Shown piece after piece: positions 12,301 to 29,640 of a DNA stretch of 64,000 nt. The translations under genes were made by a program, and so were the position numbers. The DNA comes from Aphelocoma coerulescens (taxonomy: Eukaryota; Chordata; Aves; Passeriformes; Corvidae). Within the stretch, counting starts at the first letter, position 1. The number at the start of each line of letters is the position of its first letter. Below the pieces are notes generated by a model, which was given only the letters and a program-made list of their open reading frames with translations, had not been told where the DNA came from and did no database searches. The stretch lies in assembly GCF_041296385.1 (NCBI RefSeq), contig NW_027184085.1, forward strand, positions 7,311,301 to 7,375,300, read 5' to 3'.

Positions 12301-15300
12301 AGGGGGAGGAGGGAATGAGACTTCAGGCTCCAGGATTTTGCAGAAATTCCTGGCCAAAAAGGGCTGGATTTCCAATTCATTTAAAAATAAATATAGGAAA
12401 CGGAAGAGAGTCAAGTCTCAAAAAGCAAAGATGTTCAGGAATCATTAGTTCAAAGTAATGAATGCTCTTTTTTTACAGTTCATCTGCCTGATTAGGAGTG
12501 TTGATAACCATGAAATTCACCAGATATTTGCTATTGTTTCATTTCTCAAGAGCTGACAGGGCTGTTCAGATCTGGATGCACTTTGCTGATAATGTGGATG
12601 AATCAAAAAACTGCCTTCCCACCTGGCACATGGGCTTTTGCAAGCTTGAAAGGGAGACTGGAGAGAGGAGGCAGGAGGAAGGGAGAGGAAGCACAAATCA
12701 CTCTCAGTGCCTGGGACATGGATGCAGAGAGAGTGGGACAAGTGGGAGAGGCTGAGCTGGGCAGGGTAATAGGAATGGGGAGAAAGGCAAAAATAAAGCA
12801 CAGCAGCGTGGTACTGGTGGACTGTATGTGAAGTGAGCTGAGGGAGTACACACAGACAGTGCCCTGGGTGAGGAGTCCCCTGAGAGTGAGAAGAAGTACG
12901 TGTGTGATGGAAAGAGAGCACTCTGCCTGCTCTGAAGGCGTGGTGTAGTGAGTGACATGGGTGATACTTGTGACACAGCCATGATTTCGGGGGATGGGAG
13001 TGTGAGAAATCGCTGCACTAGCAGGGGCAAAGAGGGAAATTCTCCTGCCTTTGATACCTCATTGGATCCTGGGCGCAGGACAGAGACCTGGTCTCTCATA
13101 AGCTTCACTGCTTTACCCCCATCTTGCTCTGCATCTTCTGGGTGTGACATGTTTGTCTCTGATGCTGTGGAAAGCTCTTGCAGTTGGTGTGCTTGCCTGG
13201 GTATTTTTAGCAGATACTTTGCATTATAAATCCTGCTGGCTTTAACATTGCTGGGTAGACTTGGTATAATTTACCTTTGGTTTAGCAAGAAATAGGAGCT
13301 GACTCAGGGATTAAGGTGTGTCAAGTCAACACAAATAAAAAATAATGCAGGGGAGGATTAGTCAGAGATGAATGCAACACGGGAGCTGAGTGTTAATTGT
13401 GGGAACAGTGCAGGAAAAGAATAAATAAAACCTCCTTTATTTACCCCCTACTTCTCTGCCGACACAGCCTGTCTTGGGGTCAGTATTGACATCCTGTTGA
13501 CATGACTCTAGTTTGCAGAGGTTGCATCCCTTCCTGTGGAACTCGTTGTCTTTATAGCCCAGGTTTTGGAGTTGCACCTTTTAGAGTAGGAAGTTCCTGC
13601 TTGGCCTCCTACACAGCAGGCAGGGTGGCAGCCCTCAGCCACATCTCGTGGCTTGCAGCTGCTGTGTGATGTGGCTGTGAGCAGAGGCTGGCTGCTGACA
13701 GGATGAATTGGGAGATGCCTGCTTTGACACAGATTTCATTCTCTGGCAGAAGGATTTCCCTTGCAGGCTCCAAACAACCATACTGGGAAGTGGAAATTTC
13801 TGAAGCATTAAAACTCTGCATGCAAACCCGTTGTGGGAGGGAGGATGCTGCTGAGTAAAGCTAGCTGCTATTAAATACAGGGTCCTGTGACTTTGGTGAA
13901 AGGTGAGGGGTGATTTGGCAACATTGAAAAGTCCATGGAAAAACGTGCTGGTCTTCCCTGGCCATTCTCTATTTCTTTTTTGAAAATAAAAGACCCTGAA
14001 GGTTTCAGGACCTGAACAAATTATAAAACTTCTGTCTTCCCTGAAGGTCAGGGGTCCTATTCTTTCCAAACTGCTGGGGTTCGTTTTTGCCATATGGTAA
14101 TGGCTCAGCATTGAATCCTTCAATGACTGTAGGGTAAACTACCTTCCATTATTATTCTCATTCAGCACAACTGTCCATACACACATATGGACTCTACAGT
14201 GAAGCCTTTATCACAGGCTTCTGGCTTATCTGTTGCCCTGCTCATATTCCACATTTCATGGCCAGCATTAGGCTGTGACCAGAAGACAAAAGAAGTAAAA
14301 ATGGCTCAGTGTTCTTTGATCTTTTTGTTCCTGTTCTACCTGTGCCCTGCCCTTGCCAGAAATAAATGGTTATAACAGACCTCGAAACAATAAATTTCAT
14401 TGCCTTGGGTTGGTTTCTTATGAATTATTGTCCTCATTGAAAATCTCCTTATATTTCCTTTCAATTCTTTTTCTACAAGAATATGCGAGGACTAATTTGG
14501 AAGGAGAGGGTGAGATCTGTTGCATGTGTACACGGACATGTACACACTCTCTCTAAAAGTAGTGTAAAATTTGTGATTAATTGTTTAGATCAGTTATGCT
14601 TCAAATTCCTAATCAAAAATAGATGGTTTCTTTGCTGGTCACACCAATTTCACAGCACCCACACCTCTTCTCCCAGAATTCCTGACGCTGTTGTCTGGCA
14701 GCATCCTCTGATAAGGATTGATGGAGGTAGGAGAAGGCTGAGGGCTCCAAAATGCATAAAAGTCAGCATAGGACAGTTGGTTTGGATCTCTTTCCCTGCC
14801 AGTGCTGTGGCCCAGGAGTGACATCCTCTCACACTGCATGTGCAAAGTCCCACCAAGCAACAGGCTGAAAACTCAAATCTTGCTGCCAGCCTTCTGAACT
14901 CCTGCGAATACAGGAGCATGACGTGCACATACCAGGTGATGTGATGGAGCGAGCATCCGTGGGTTGGGGTTGTGTGAATATTGGACTGGAACAGGCAGGG
15001 TGCTACTCCAAAATACTGCCTTCACCAGGTCTGGGCTTCTAAACCCTCTGTGGGAGTGGGGTGGCACTGCACAGTCTGAGGTAGACTCACAGGGTTAAGG
15101 ACAGCTGGCATCCTGTCTATTAAGTCATTTAATCTTTCTCCTGGGCTAGATACAACCCTCCTGTGTTGAATCACCACCTTTCTGGTAGTATCTGTGAGCC
15201 TAAGGGAAGACATTTCTAAGATTCTTTAAGAGAGCACATTTTTTAAAATTTGTTTTCTGTAAGGAGTGCAGAGAAAGAGTAGAAACACTTGAAATTTTTC

Positions 15301-15751
15301 CCCACCTTGGTGTCATGAAGAGGAGACAGGAAGGAGGGATAATGCTGGTACCAATGGAATATGAAGCCCCTATCATTGTACTCGAGGACCAAGCCAATGA
15401 AAATCTCAGTTATACAAAATGTTTTATATCTGATCTTTCACTGTAAATGTCATATAAAGAAAGGATCTCTCTGATATTTCAAGGAGCAGCAAAGTCTGTG
15501 ATGACATGCTGGTATCAAGATTTGCATATTTATTATAGATAAGCTGTCAAAATGTATGTTGTCAATTTCACCTTATACTCAGAATTTAATGATGCACATA
15601 AAGGACAGAAAATCTTTAATATTAATATTAATATGATTTTAGATTATAAGACTTCATTGTGGATATCAATCACCTAACCCTTAAGGACATGCCACTCAAC
15701 TTGATAGAGTTTATAGAAAATTAATGTGATCCATTCTGTATGATCTATTGC

Positions 15752-15798
15752 AGGGTGGGGGGCTCAGGGGGTGGTAAGAGGGGTGGGAGGGGGGGTGG
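15752..15798 (+). repeat. G-rich tract with G-quadruplex potential
   Basis: Six G runs of three or more occur within 47 bp, two of them six or seven Gs long. The loops are short, except one of eight bases. In CELF4 sense RNA this tract could fold as an RNA quadruplex. Folding is inferred from the pattern only. Confidence 0.7.
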
Positions 15799-17413
15799 CC
15801 ATTCTGAGTTTGCATTACTTTCTTGGGTATGTTCAGCCCTTTGAGTAGATTAACTCTGCCTGACCTGGGACTCGATTGCTGTCTTTCTTTTCGAGTGCTG
15901 TTGAGGAGCTGTGCAACCTGTAACCTGAGGGAGAGTTTGCAGCTCTGCTGATGGCCCCGTGTTGGGTCAGTGCCTGCATAAGGAGCTTGTATTTCATCAG
16001 CAAGAGGTGCTCTTGGAGAAATATTTCACTTCCACTCTCTACTTAATATCTTTAGAGGGGATGGGTATTACAGCTTCCAAGAATCTAAAGGGGAAGGGAA
16101 CACAGGAAAGGAGTCGAGAAGGCAAGCTACTCCTAAGATTGATGTCCCTGGATGGGAGCTATAAGAAGAGTGTTGAGGTTGACAGGTTTCTTAAACTTGA
16201 TTGTACCAATATTCCGGTAAAATCACCCTGATATTTAGAGAATGGCTTTGAAAAGCAGTTACAAGCCTTGGTTGAGGTTATTTTTGGTATCTTCTTTCTC
16301 ATGTTAGAAAAGATTAATTCATTTAAGGCATTACTAAATCAACATTTTTGCCCCTTCATTTCATGGGCAGTAGCTTCCAGATAGAATTCAGAGAGGAATT
16401 TGGAGGTTTAGATCTTTTACTGCAGTATCTGCTGCTGTGGTTCGTTACCTACTGCAGCTCCAGTCACTCTCAGATGCAGGACCCTTAAGAGAAGACAAAA
16501 CTTGGACCAGGCTGCAACAACTAAACCTGTTTTCCTTCGAGGAGCAGGGAGTGAACAAGACCACTGCCAGCTCTCCCTAACAACTCTTGTATGACAAGAT
16601 GAAATATTTTTTGTGTGAACAGAATTAGGATCAAGCTCAGTCACAGGTGGGGAAAAATCTAAATACCATAGCAATGGTGATCCTCCTTGTGTGCAGCTCT
16701 GCTGTCCTGTCCTTCCTTTGCAAGCCTTGTGTTGCTGGTTCAGGGCTTTCATCACAAGTACACACAACACATGGGTGTAGCCTTATTTTAAATTGCTAGT
16801 GATGCTGAAGCATGTCTGATTATTTCCCCAACCCTCATCTCCCTTGACATTGGTTCCCAGGGAGGAGAGTGTTAAGATTGCTGATAAAACCATGCCTTCA
16901 GCTTGCTGTGGTGTTTCTGGGTCAATTTTTCTATGGGCCAAGAAGAAGTCATCCAACTTTAGAAATCATCTGTTTTGTTTCAGTCCTATTTTGAATTAAG
17001 TAGCTGACACTAGTTGTATTTGGGACTTTAGGGAGCAAAACACCTTTTGTGTTATCTCCTAAGCTGTGAGTTCTGAGGGACACTTAAATTTGTGGGGAGA
17101 ACCTGGGCTCTGACACCACAGTGGGATGGGGGAGAAGGAACTGGAAACCACCTTGCTAATAATATTTCCACCAGCAGTGAATCATAATGTGAAAGTTCAA
17201 GCATGAAATGAAGCCAACATGAACCTGTTTCCTTTATCCACTTCATAATACCTGCAGAAAACAGGTAGGGGAGCTCTTATATTTGGCACGTGAAGGTACC
17301 ATGGAGCACTGGCAACACGGACTGGATCGATGTAGTTAGTCACTGCTGGGGTTTATACACATACATGCTCCTCTTATCTCTGAAAAAGACAGTATGCACA
17401 GGCTCAATAAATC

Positions 17414-17433
17414 AAAAAAAAAAAAAAAAAAAA
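17414..17433 (+). repeat. Poly(A) run of 20 just after an AATAAA
   Basis: A 20-base A run begins two bases after AATAAA (17406-17411). This recalls a retroposed 3' end, but the spacing is too short for a normal cleavage site, and no target-site duplication was seen. A plain A tract is equally possible. Confidence 0.9.
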
Positions 17434-17803
17434 GGCATGTGGGAATAAGAAGGGGGACAAAAAAGGCCTGAAATATCTGTAGCAGCTTTAAAAACACCTT
17501 TCCTTCATCATGGTTTTTAATGGAGCTGAGTTCCTACAGATCTTGTGTTAGCAACTTGGTTTCTGTCCCATATTCGGGTGGGGAAGGAGAGATTACATTG
17601 CATCTTGATTGTATAAATTAATGGGTGAACACCCTGCACATGTTTTCTCATCTTAAATAGTACCAAAGATTCACTAGTACAACTTTCTCTGCATGCTGGC
17701 AAAATGCTGAATTGGGAGATCTTTCTCAACATGTTTATGCCTCTAGAGCAACTGTGAAAATGATAAATTCCAAAATCTGTCCTATTTTGACTGCTTTTTA
17801 TCT

Positions 17804-17868
17804 CCTTTTTTTTTTTCTTCTTCTCCTTCTTCTCCCCCCTGCCCCCCTCCCCAGCTCTCTTCTTCTGC
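17804..17868 (+). repeat. Polypyrimidine low-complexity tract
   Basis: About 65 bp of T, CTT/CTTCTT and C runs ending near CCCCAGCTCTC. It looks like a strong 3' splice-site tract, but no recognisable exon follows, so it is recorded only as low-complexity sequence. Confidence 0.85.
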
Positions 17869-19812
17869 TTGCATATTTAGGACACTTACTCATCTGTGCA
17901 ACTGTCTCATCTATTTCCTGTAGGCCTCCTGCATAGTAGTATAAGCAATGAAATAACCTAATCAGCCGAACACGTGTGCTCTTTCTTGCCTTGTGCATTT
18001 TCTCCTGGTTGTATCTGTTTATCTCCGTGTCTCCAATATCTGCTTTTATCTATTAGTATGTCTTCTTTCCCATGTTTTATCCATTAATACCTCTTGTTCA
18101 GCTGAGGATAAACTCAGTAATAATTGCACTATAAAATGAAGAGTACACTACATGTCTCGTATTGCTCAGGGGTCTGTTAATTGGAATTTATAAAGTTCAA
18201 TAAACAGTAATCCAATAAGACCTTAAACTCTTATTCATTTATCTTAGAGGTAATATCCAGGCTGCCAGCAGCAAGCTGGAAGTGGCTGAGCCACAAGCCT
18301 TGGTCACAGGTGCAGAATGGATTTGTCTTTTTACATCTCTGTAGCAGGTACCTGCAACTGTGAGTGTCCCAGCATGCATGTCACTCCCAACAGTGGGAGA
18401 TGTTTTCCCCTGTATGGGAGACTTTGGAGGAATGTGGCAATAATCAACTCATGCAAAGCAGAAAGTAATATGTTTTTCCCTTATGTCATGGCCTGTCTAG
18501 AAGATCCAGCTAGAGATACTCAGTCCTGTGACTGGGTGGTTTTCCTTTTTTTTTTTCCAGCTGGACACTACTAATTTAGAGCTAATTTAAAAGACTGTTC
18601 CCCCCCCCACCCCTTTGAATTCTGCCTTTTGAACTTTAGCCCTGTACCAGAGGTGAGAGCAGAGGTGCTCTGCTCTCCTCCTTCCCTCTGGCCTAAAGCA
18701 CTGCTTATGAATCACACTGGACACCACAGGCTCATTTTCAACACAGCCTATGTTTTAATGGAGGGCGAGAGCATGAAGCAGCGCTGTGATAATTTCCAGT
18801 GCAGTGCAGAGAGATCTGTGCATACAAGTACTACGTTTTCTGCAGTCCACTGCAGTGGCAACCAGCAGTGGAGTCCACAAGACATAGATCAGGTCCTGCC
18901 CCTCCAGCAGTCCGGGAAAGCAATGCAGGTATGGGTGAGACAGGGTCATGTTTTGAGGTCTCTTGTTGACTAGCACAGGGCCGATTGAATAGCCCTGCAT
19001 TTGGCTATGCAACCTATTAAGTGTTCTGTAATGCAATCTCTGCAGATGTTGTACCAAATATATCTCGGTGATAATGCAACTTAAATAGCAATGTATTGAC
19101 TGGACAGACTAAACAGATAACATGATACCTGATTACTGGATCAGTTTGGGAGTAAAAAGCAGTAGAACCTGAAAGTGATTTACATGCCTTTTGAAGAGTG
19201 CTACAACTGTGTGTATGCGCCTAGCTTAAAAAAAAAAAGGTGTAAAAAATTTGTCAAACAATAGACTTTCTGTCTATTTTCAGTCTTTTTAACCCTATAA
19301 TAAATTTGGGGCTTTAAACTGAGTTTGATAAAGCTAAATATATTGCTTAGAAACCATCTTTGAAAACAGCATTTCAGTATCTCAGTTTCCCAGGAAGCCC
19401 CACAGAAACCTCTCTTGCATGCAGCAGTGGTTTTGCTCCTGTTAAGTAGTTGCTGTAGATCTGAGAGGAGATGTCTGGACTGCGTCCCAGTCCCTGGACT
19501 GGGTTTTACACAGCTGAGCTGAGGGTCTCACTGTTTTCTAACTCTTTGCACCTTGAAGGAAGACACCCTGTCAGCCCCTCACAAGCAAAACACGATGAAT
19601 ACTGTTGGCTCCTCTTATCAGAAGTGCCCATAGTGCTTCTGCATTTTACTTGGATGCTCAAAAAGTAGTTTGATCTTGGCTCTATGGCCTTTTTACCTCT
19701 GCTCCCAGAGGCTGGAGTGTCCCTGGAGGTTTTTTACTGATACCTACTCATATCCTGCCATCTGATATGAGCACCCTGCTAAGATTTTGAAGCAATGATA
19801 TTATGGCAGCAG

Positions 19813-19860
19813 TTTCTACATCATTGCCTATGCACTGGTTTCTACATCACTGCCTATCTT
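19813..19860 (+). repeat. 26-bp tandem duplication
   Basis: TTTCTACATCATTGCCTATG at 19813 recurs as TTTCTACATCACTGCCTATC at 19839, giving a 26-bp period and nearly two copies with two differences over the first 20 bases. Confidence 0.9.
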
Positions 19861-20070
19861 TGCAGCATGATGTAGTTGGAAGTTTCCTATCTCAAAGTGA
19901 CTAGGCAAATGTTCAGATAACTCCACTCGAGTGTTTTGCTTTTTTTTTTAATCTAAGGTTGCTGCTTTGGAGTCAGCATATCTTTGAGATGCGGATAGCA
20001 GAGGTTAAGAGAGTATACTAGGAAGAGAGCATACATATTTGTCCTGTTCTTGTGCTTTTTCACTTAATAG

Positions 20071-20145
20071 CCATTACTGACCACTGCCAGAGACGGGGTA
20101 CTGGGATAAATAGGTATTGGGCCTGACCCAGCAGGCTGTGGTTAC
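20071..20145 (+). repeat. Ancient interspersed repeat, copy 1 (same family as 48455-48556)
   Basis: The block CCACTGCCAGAGACGGGGTA followed by CTGGGATAAATAGGTATTGG and GCCTGACCCAGCAG parallels the segment at 48481 (CCACCATTGGAGAGAGGATA ... TGATCTAGTA). Both resemble a sauropsid repeat 3' end with a 'gagacaggatactgggctagatgg ... tctgacccagtatggc' pattern that I recall but cannot name with certainty. Confidence 0.45.
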
Positions 20146-23100
20146 AAACAGCCCTCCTGAGACCCTTCTCTCAGCATTCACTGGCTGCATAAATAGCTTT
20201 GAACCATCACAGTCTGTTCCGAGAGCCTAAGCCATGTATCTAAAGTGAAGTAGAAGGAATCTCTGTCTCCAGGTCTACTCTTGTTGAGTAAAAACTAAAA
20301 CCATAATTGTGAATGACAAATACTCTCCAAACCCCAGAAGTGATGTTGGGCAAGGCAGTATATTTGCTTTGCCCCCTTTCGGTGATGCAAAGCTGTTTAC
20401 TGAAGAAAACTGAATGAGTATAAACCCTTAGTTCATCAGTGGGGCAACTGCAACAATATATTTGATCCTTTCATACTTCACTGTTGTAACAGCTTAATAT
20501 TAGAGTTTAGAACAACATACGTCCCTGTTTTGAGAGTATTCACTTTTTTTAGAACTGTAGAAAAAAACACAAGCTCTGTAGTAAGGGGAGGAAAAGGACC
20601 TCAATTTTAGCAGCTTTGGTACAAAAATAGACAAAAATCCTACCCTTGATTCAAAGCTTCAAAAGTGTAAAGTGAAGGCTCGTTATGACCTGTTCTGTCA
20701 AATGAAGTACAGTGGTTGTTCAGAGGTAATACCCTCATATATTATCATGCTTAAAAACAGGCAATGTCATAAACTTTTTGAAGCACCTAACATACTACAG
20801 AAGCTGTGCAGGCTGGTAAAGTCACTAGTTAACATCTCTAAATCACATAAAGCTGGAAGTGCCATATTCTTTCCTGATGTGTTCAAGGTGACCTGCCATT
20901 CTCACTATAAACTAGACTTTTAATTTATTTTTTATTTAAGAAGGGAAATGCATCCACTCCGGGGTGGTGGGTAACAGCTTTTAAACCGTGCTGGGGCACT
21001 GTTCCTTAGGTGGTAGCTAAGGACGTGTGGCCTCACCACAATAAAGAACTGAAGACTTTGGTGGTGACCATGACCCCAATATTGACATATTTCTCAGTAA
21101 TAGAGGCGGGTGCCTTTGTTTCCTCATTCATTCATAACCATGATGCATTTGTTTAGCCTAAACCAAGGCAAGCCCATGGTGCCTTCCTACAGTCTGTACA
21201 GGAGCAGCAACAGAATGTTACTTTTTTGAGGGGGGCAATAGGATTTGTAAAGACAGTGAAAGTGCTGGCCTCCAGTGGGTTCCAAATCTTTCCTCAAAGG
21301 AGGGAAGAGATGTTCAAATCTCTGTAGCTTATTTTTAAATATGTTCTGAAAGTTAGACTTGCAGTGCTCTATATAGGAACCAAAGCATGCAGCCTGGCTT
21401 CCAGAGATACCAAACACACAGAAGATCCCACCAAAAATCAGTGGTGGCATCTTTGTGCTCAGAAGCTCTGAAATAATACCTTCAGAGAGAGTGCTAATTT
21501 CTTCCTCCCATAATATGTTATGGCAAGATATACCTAGACCAGGACCATATGGAGCTCAGTGTTTTGAACAGGAGCTTCTGTCTTGTTTGATTTACTCTCG
21601 CCGTGGTGTGGTTTGCACCAATCCATCCCTCAAACCCTCCTCCCTCTCTAAATCGCAGTACTGCTTCACTGACCATGTCAAAGGTTCACTTTGCTCCTGT
21701 AAAAGTCTCTTCCAGCCTGGTTAATGTCACTTAACGTTTGGCTGCAGTGTTTGTTTTGAATCAGATTAATTAGGTTTCCCATGACTGGTGTGTTAAGAGC
21801 TTCTTGATTCATGTGTTCTGAATATTGTCTCTGGACGTGTTTTGTGGACAGTCTTTAGAAATGTTTGTGCTGTGGTGATGTTTGTTGCTAATTGCTGTGA
21901 TTTGTTGAGACATGGAACAGTTGACTGATATCACTGTTAGCAAGGGCAGGCAGAAAAATAGATTTTATTCTGAGGTCAGAAAAAAGTAGGAAACAAATTC
22001 ATTGCAAGTTCTAATGAAATTGTCTCTGTGTAGCAAATAATCACTTTGAAAAGCATCTAAACAAAAGAAACATTTTGAAACCCAAACAAAAGTCAGTTAT
22101 GTTTTGGAAATAATAAACAAACTTACCAAAGAAGCACATCTGTTCCCTGCAGCTATGTTAATGGTGAAAGGTGCCTCTAAGCACCTACTAAAACAGGGGT
22201 GTCCAGTACTTGACACTGTTATTGTTTTCCAAGCTCCCTCCCAAAAATGAATTGTCAGCAAGTTTAAGTACAACATCCTTTCTAGAAACTCCAGTGACTC
22301 CTAATGACTTCTAAAACTGTGTAGCTAAAGATGCAGATTATGGCTGCCATCTCTCCTAAACTGAAATGAACCTGCAAGAAGTTGCCTATTGCCTCTCCTT
22401 CTAGGAATGCCTTCCCTTAAAGATGCTGAGTGGTTTTAGTAGCAACTTTGCCTTATACTGATCAGATGGTCAAAAATGTGTCCAAAGCTGAGGTTTATCT
22501 CCAAAAATATGTTTATCAGTGAGAGGAATCTGGTTCTCTGGTAGGTTTTCTCTCCATGGATCAGTAATCTCCTTAATATCTAAAAGCCAGTGGCTTCTGA
22601 TTGAAGGTTTGGGATATAATCTTGGTTATACGAAGACAGTATGGTGGGAAAAGTGTTGTTTATGAAGCACTGGGATAAAGAGTGAGGCTGTCTTCCAAAT
22701 ACCAAGAAAAACAAACCTATTATATTCCAGCTGCTGATAGTCACAGGGAATATGTTCATAATATAACAGATACAGACATGGAGTTGGATATCCAAAGAGT
22801 CCAGAATTTCAATTTAGAAGATTACTATGCATTAGTAGCTTTCTAATTTTGGTCATATTGTTGTCTTCTTGATGTATGTAAATTTGATAGTGTGCATCGT
22901 TCACACTCTCTGCTTGCCCATGGCTTCTGCCAGGGTGGTCAGAGTGACAGACTGCCATGACGTTCTAGGATAGATGCTATTGTGGAATTAGTGCTTTTCT
23001 AACCTGTCAGCAATTCCTGGGGTTCCTGGTCTTGGCATCTTGACTAAGTTCTGTCTTTTTTACTGTAAAAATATTACCTTTGTTCAGAGATGTGTGCATA

Positions 23101-23295
23101 CACCATCCATTGTCTGGAGACTGTTTTGTCAGAACTGTGTTGTTTGAGGGCTGTTCAATTTTGAGCAAGCCAGAATTGTTTTATAGGTGTCCCTTCTCAC
23201 AATATGAAAGAGGCTTTTCTCCTCCCTTTGGTTGGAAGAACACAAAATGTTTGATGTTTCGGCACTTTCATACCAGATACAGAGAAAGAGAAGAA
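20146..23295. other. Intronic segment, nothing recognised
   Basis: Unique AT-rich sequence. No gene-like frame above 90 codons and no repeat family was recognised. Confidence 0.6.
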
Positions 23296-23645
23296 ATCAT
23301 AGAATAACAGAATATTTTGAGTTGGGAGGAACATTTAAAGTTCATCTATTCTAGTAGCTCTGCAATGAGCAGGGACTTCTTCAACTGGTTCAGCTTGCTC
23401 AGAGACCTGTCCAACCCTATCTCATATGTTTGCAGGGAGGAGGGACCTTCCACCTCTTTAAAAAAGATTTTTAAAAACTTTTTCCTTATGCCTCATCTAA
23501 ATCTTCCCTTGTTTAGTTTGAAACCATGACCCCTTGCCCTACTGCAATAGGCCCTACAAGTTTATCTCCATCTTTCTTATAGGCCCCCTTCAAGTACTGA
23601 AAGGCCATAATAAAGTCTGGAAAGCCATAATCCTGCCCTTTCCTT
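23296..23645 (-). mobile_element. CR1 LINE 3' end, 5'-truncated copy
   Basis: The + strand starts with AATCATAGAATAACAGAAT, the complement of the characteristic CR1 3' terminal repeat, followed by GAGTTGGGAGGAACATTTAA, close to the common GGGTTGGAAGGGACCTTAAA block. Later landmarks are the CCTTATGCC...CTAAATCTTCCC segment and CCCCTTGCCCTACTGCAATAG. Similarity fades after about 23640. The copy is thus a typical short, 5'-truncated CR1 on the - strand, moderately diverged and non-coding. Confidence 0.88.
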
Positions 23646-28344
<4,699 letters not shown>

Positions 28345-28885
28345 GAAAGAAGGAAGGAAGGAATTCGGTAGGAATTCAGAAGGAAGGAATTTGGAAGGAA
28401 TTCGGTAGGAATTTGGAAGGAAGGAATTTGGAAGGAAGGAAGGAATTTGGAAGGAATTCGGAAGGAAGGAAGGAAGGAATTCGGAAGGAAGGAATTCGGA
28501 AGGAAGGAAGGAATTCGGAAGGAAGGAATTCGGAAGGAATTCGGAAGGAAGGAAGGAAGGAATTCGGAAGGAAGGAAGGAAGGAATTCGGAAGGAAGGAA
28601 TTCGGAAGGAAGGAAGGAAGGAATTCGGAAGGAATTCGGAAGGAAGGAAGGAAGGAAGGAAGGAAGGAAGGAAGGAAGGAAGGAAGGAAGGAAGGAAGGA
28701 AGGAAGGAAGGAAGGGAGGGAGGGAGGGAGGAAGGAAGGAAGGAAGGAAGGAAGGAAGGAAGGAAGGAATTCGGAAGGAAGGAAGGAAGGAAGGAAGGAA
28801 GGGAGGGAGGAAGGAAGGAAGGAAGGAAGGGAGGAAGGGAAAGAAAAAAACAAAGAAAAAGAAAGAAAGAAAAAGAAAGAAAGAA
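28345..28885 (+). repeat. (GGAA)n array with embedded GAATTCGG units, grading back to GAAA
   Basis: After the GAAA tract the unit changes to GGAA. From 28361 to about 28640 the array is punctuated by GAATTCGG blocks (about 14 copies, plus one at 28767) and four GAATTTGG variants between 28388 and 28450. Pure GGAA follows to about 28712, then short GGGA runs near 28712-28730 and 28800-28810, and a degenerate GAAA-like tail to 28885. The variants suggest local amplification of a mutated GGAATTCGGAA block. GGAA is the ETS-factor core. Confidence 0.97.
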
Positions 28886-29640
28886 GTGTGCATGGGGGGT
28901 GTGGGGACAGGGAGAGGTGACAGGGGTTAGGTGGAAGCACATCACCCATCCAAGGGTCCCAACAATGTCTTGTTGCTCCCCTCCATCTGGTCTGCCGGTA
29001 GTGAGGGTCCCCCGTCGCCGCCATGACCACCACCACATACCACGCCACACCACCACGCGCCACGCGCCACGCGCCACGCGCCACCACACACCACACACCA
29101 CACACCGAAGAGTGCAGAATCCCGTGGATTAATACACACTTCGGGCCAGGTGGGAACGCCAACGCGTCTCCCCTTGCAGGGGCTTGCTTGACACTGTCCC
29201 TTGCAACTCTCAGGGTCTGCTGCATCATCTCTGGTGCAGAGTCTGGGGACCCATTCTGGGGGCCCCTGTGATGGGCCATGTCACCGCCTCCTGCTGTGGA
29301 TGAGCTTTCCCCCGCCCCAGTGAGCACCCCTCAGCCGGGCTCCTCTGCACAGTTGGAGGATGGGCAGTCACTGCACCTCTGACCAGAGGCTTTTCCAAGA
29401 TACCCAGAGCCTCTCCTCCCTCCCGCCCTTTGGTTTGAGGGTCTGTTTGAGCCTGGCAGCTGATAGCCCTGAGGCTGTGGTCTCCAGCTTGGAGGTGTTA
29501 AGCCTGTGCTCTGTGAATGTTCTCAGCCCTGAGTTGTTACTTTATCTTATCTTCATCAGTGAGCGGTGTAAGGCCTCAGTCAGGGCCCCATCCAGGGTGC
29601 AGGATTCTTCTCTACAGCTTTTATAATACAGTTTTTAAAG
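28886..29640. other. GC- and CpG-raised segment of unknown origin beside the purine array
   Basis: Unlike its AT-rich surroundings, this stretch is GC-rich with roughly two dozen CpGs, most of them between 28990 and 29170. It includes CCCGTCGCCGCC near 29011 and the heptamer array. On the - strand a frame is open from a Met at 29327 until the purine array takes over; that protein part is rich in Gly, Ala, Pro and Arg and matches no family I know. It could be a CpG-island-like element, an old retroviral or gene fragment, or part of an inserted unit carrying the purine array. I found no LTR ends or primer-binding site. Confidence 0.5.
29054..29106 (+). repeat. 7-bp minisatellite: four CACGCGC then three CACCACA units
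   Basis: From 29054 the sequence is four perfect CACGCGC heptamers, then from 29082 three CACCACA heptamers and a partial fourth. Degenerate related units precede it (29028-29053). The two unit types differ at the fourth, fifth and seventh positions, so they share an origin. The CACGCGC block holds eight CpGs. Confidence 0.95.

Larger units (their letters stand above)
12310..20070. other. Intronic segment, mostly unique
   Basis: It holds a G/A- and GC-richer patch at 12640-13130, the G-rich, poly(A) and polypyrimidine tracts listed separately, a C run at 18601-18613 and otherwise unique sequence. No exon or known repeat was seen. Confidence 0.6.

Noticed and set aside
12517..13150. Overlapping - strand frames of 134 and 148 codons
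   Set aside because: The region is purine-rich on the + strand, so the - strand is pyrimidine-rich and poor in stops. The peptides are Ser/Pro/Leu-rich low-complexity sequence.
17801..17870. Polypyrimidine tract ending in CCCCAG as a splice acceptor
   Set aside because: No recognisable coding exon or donor follows within a normal exon length. It is more likely a simple pyrimidine tract.
28886..29640. Possible endogenous retrovirus fragment
   Set aside because: No LTR boundaries, primer-binding site, polypurine tract of retroviral type or gag/pol motif could be identified. Origin is left as unknown.
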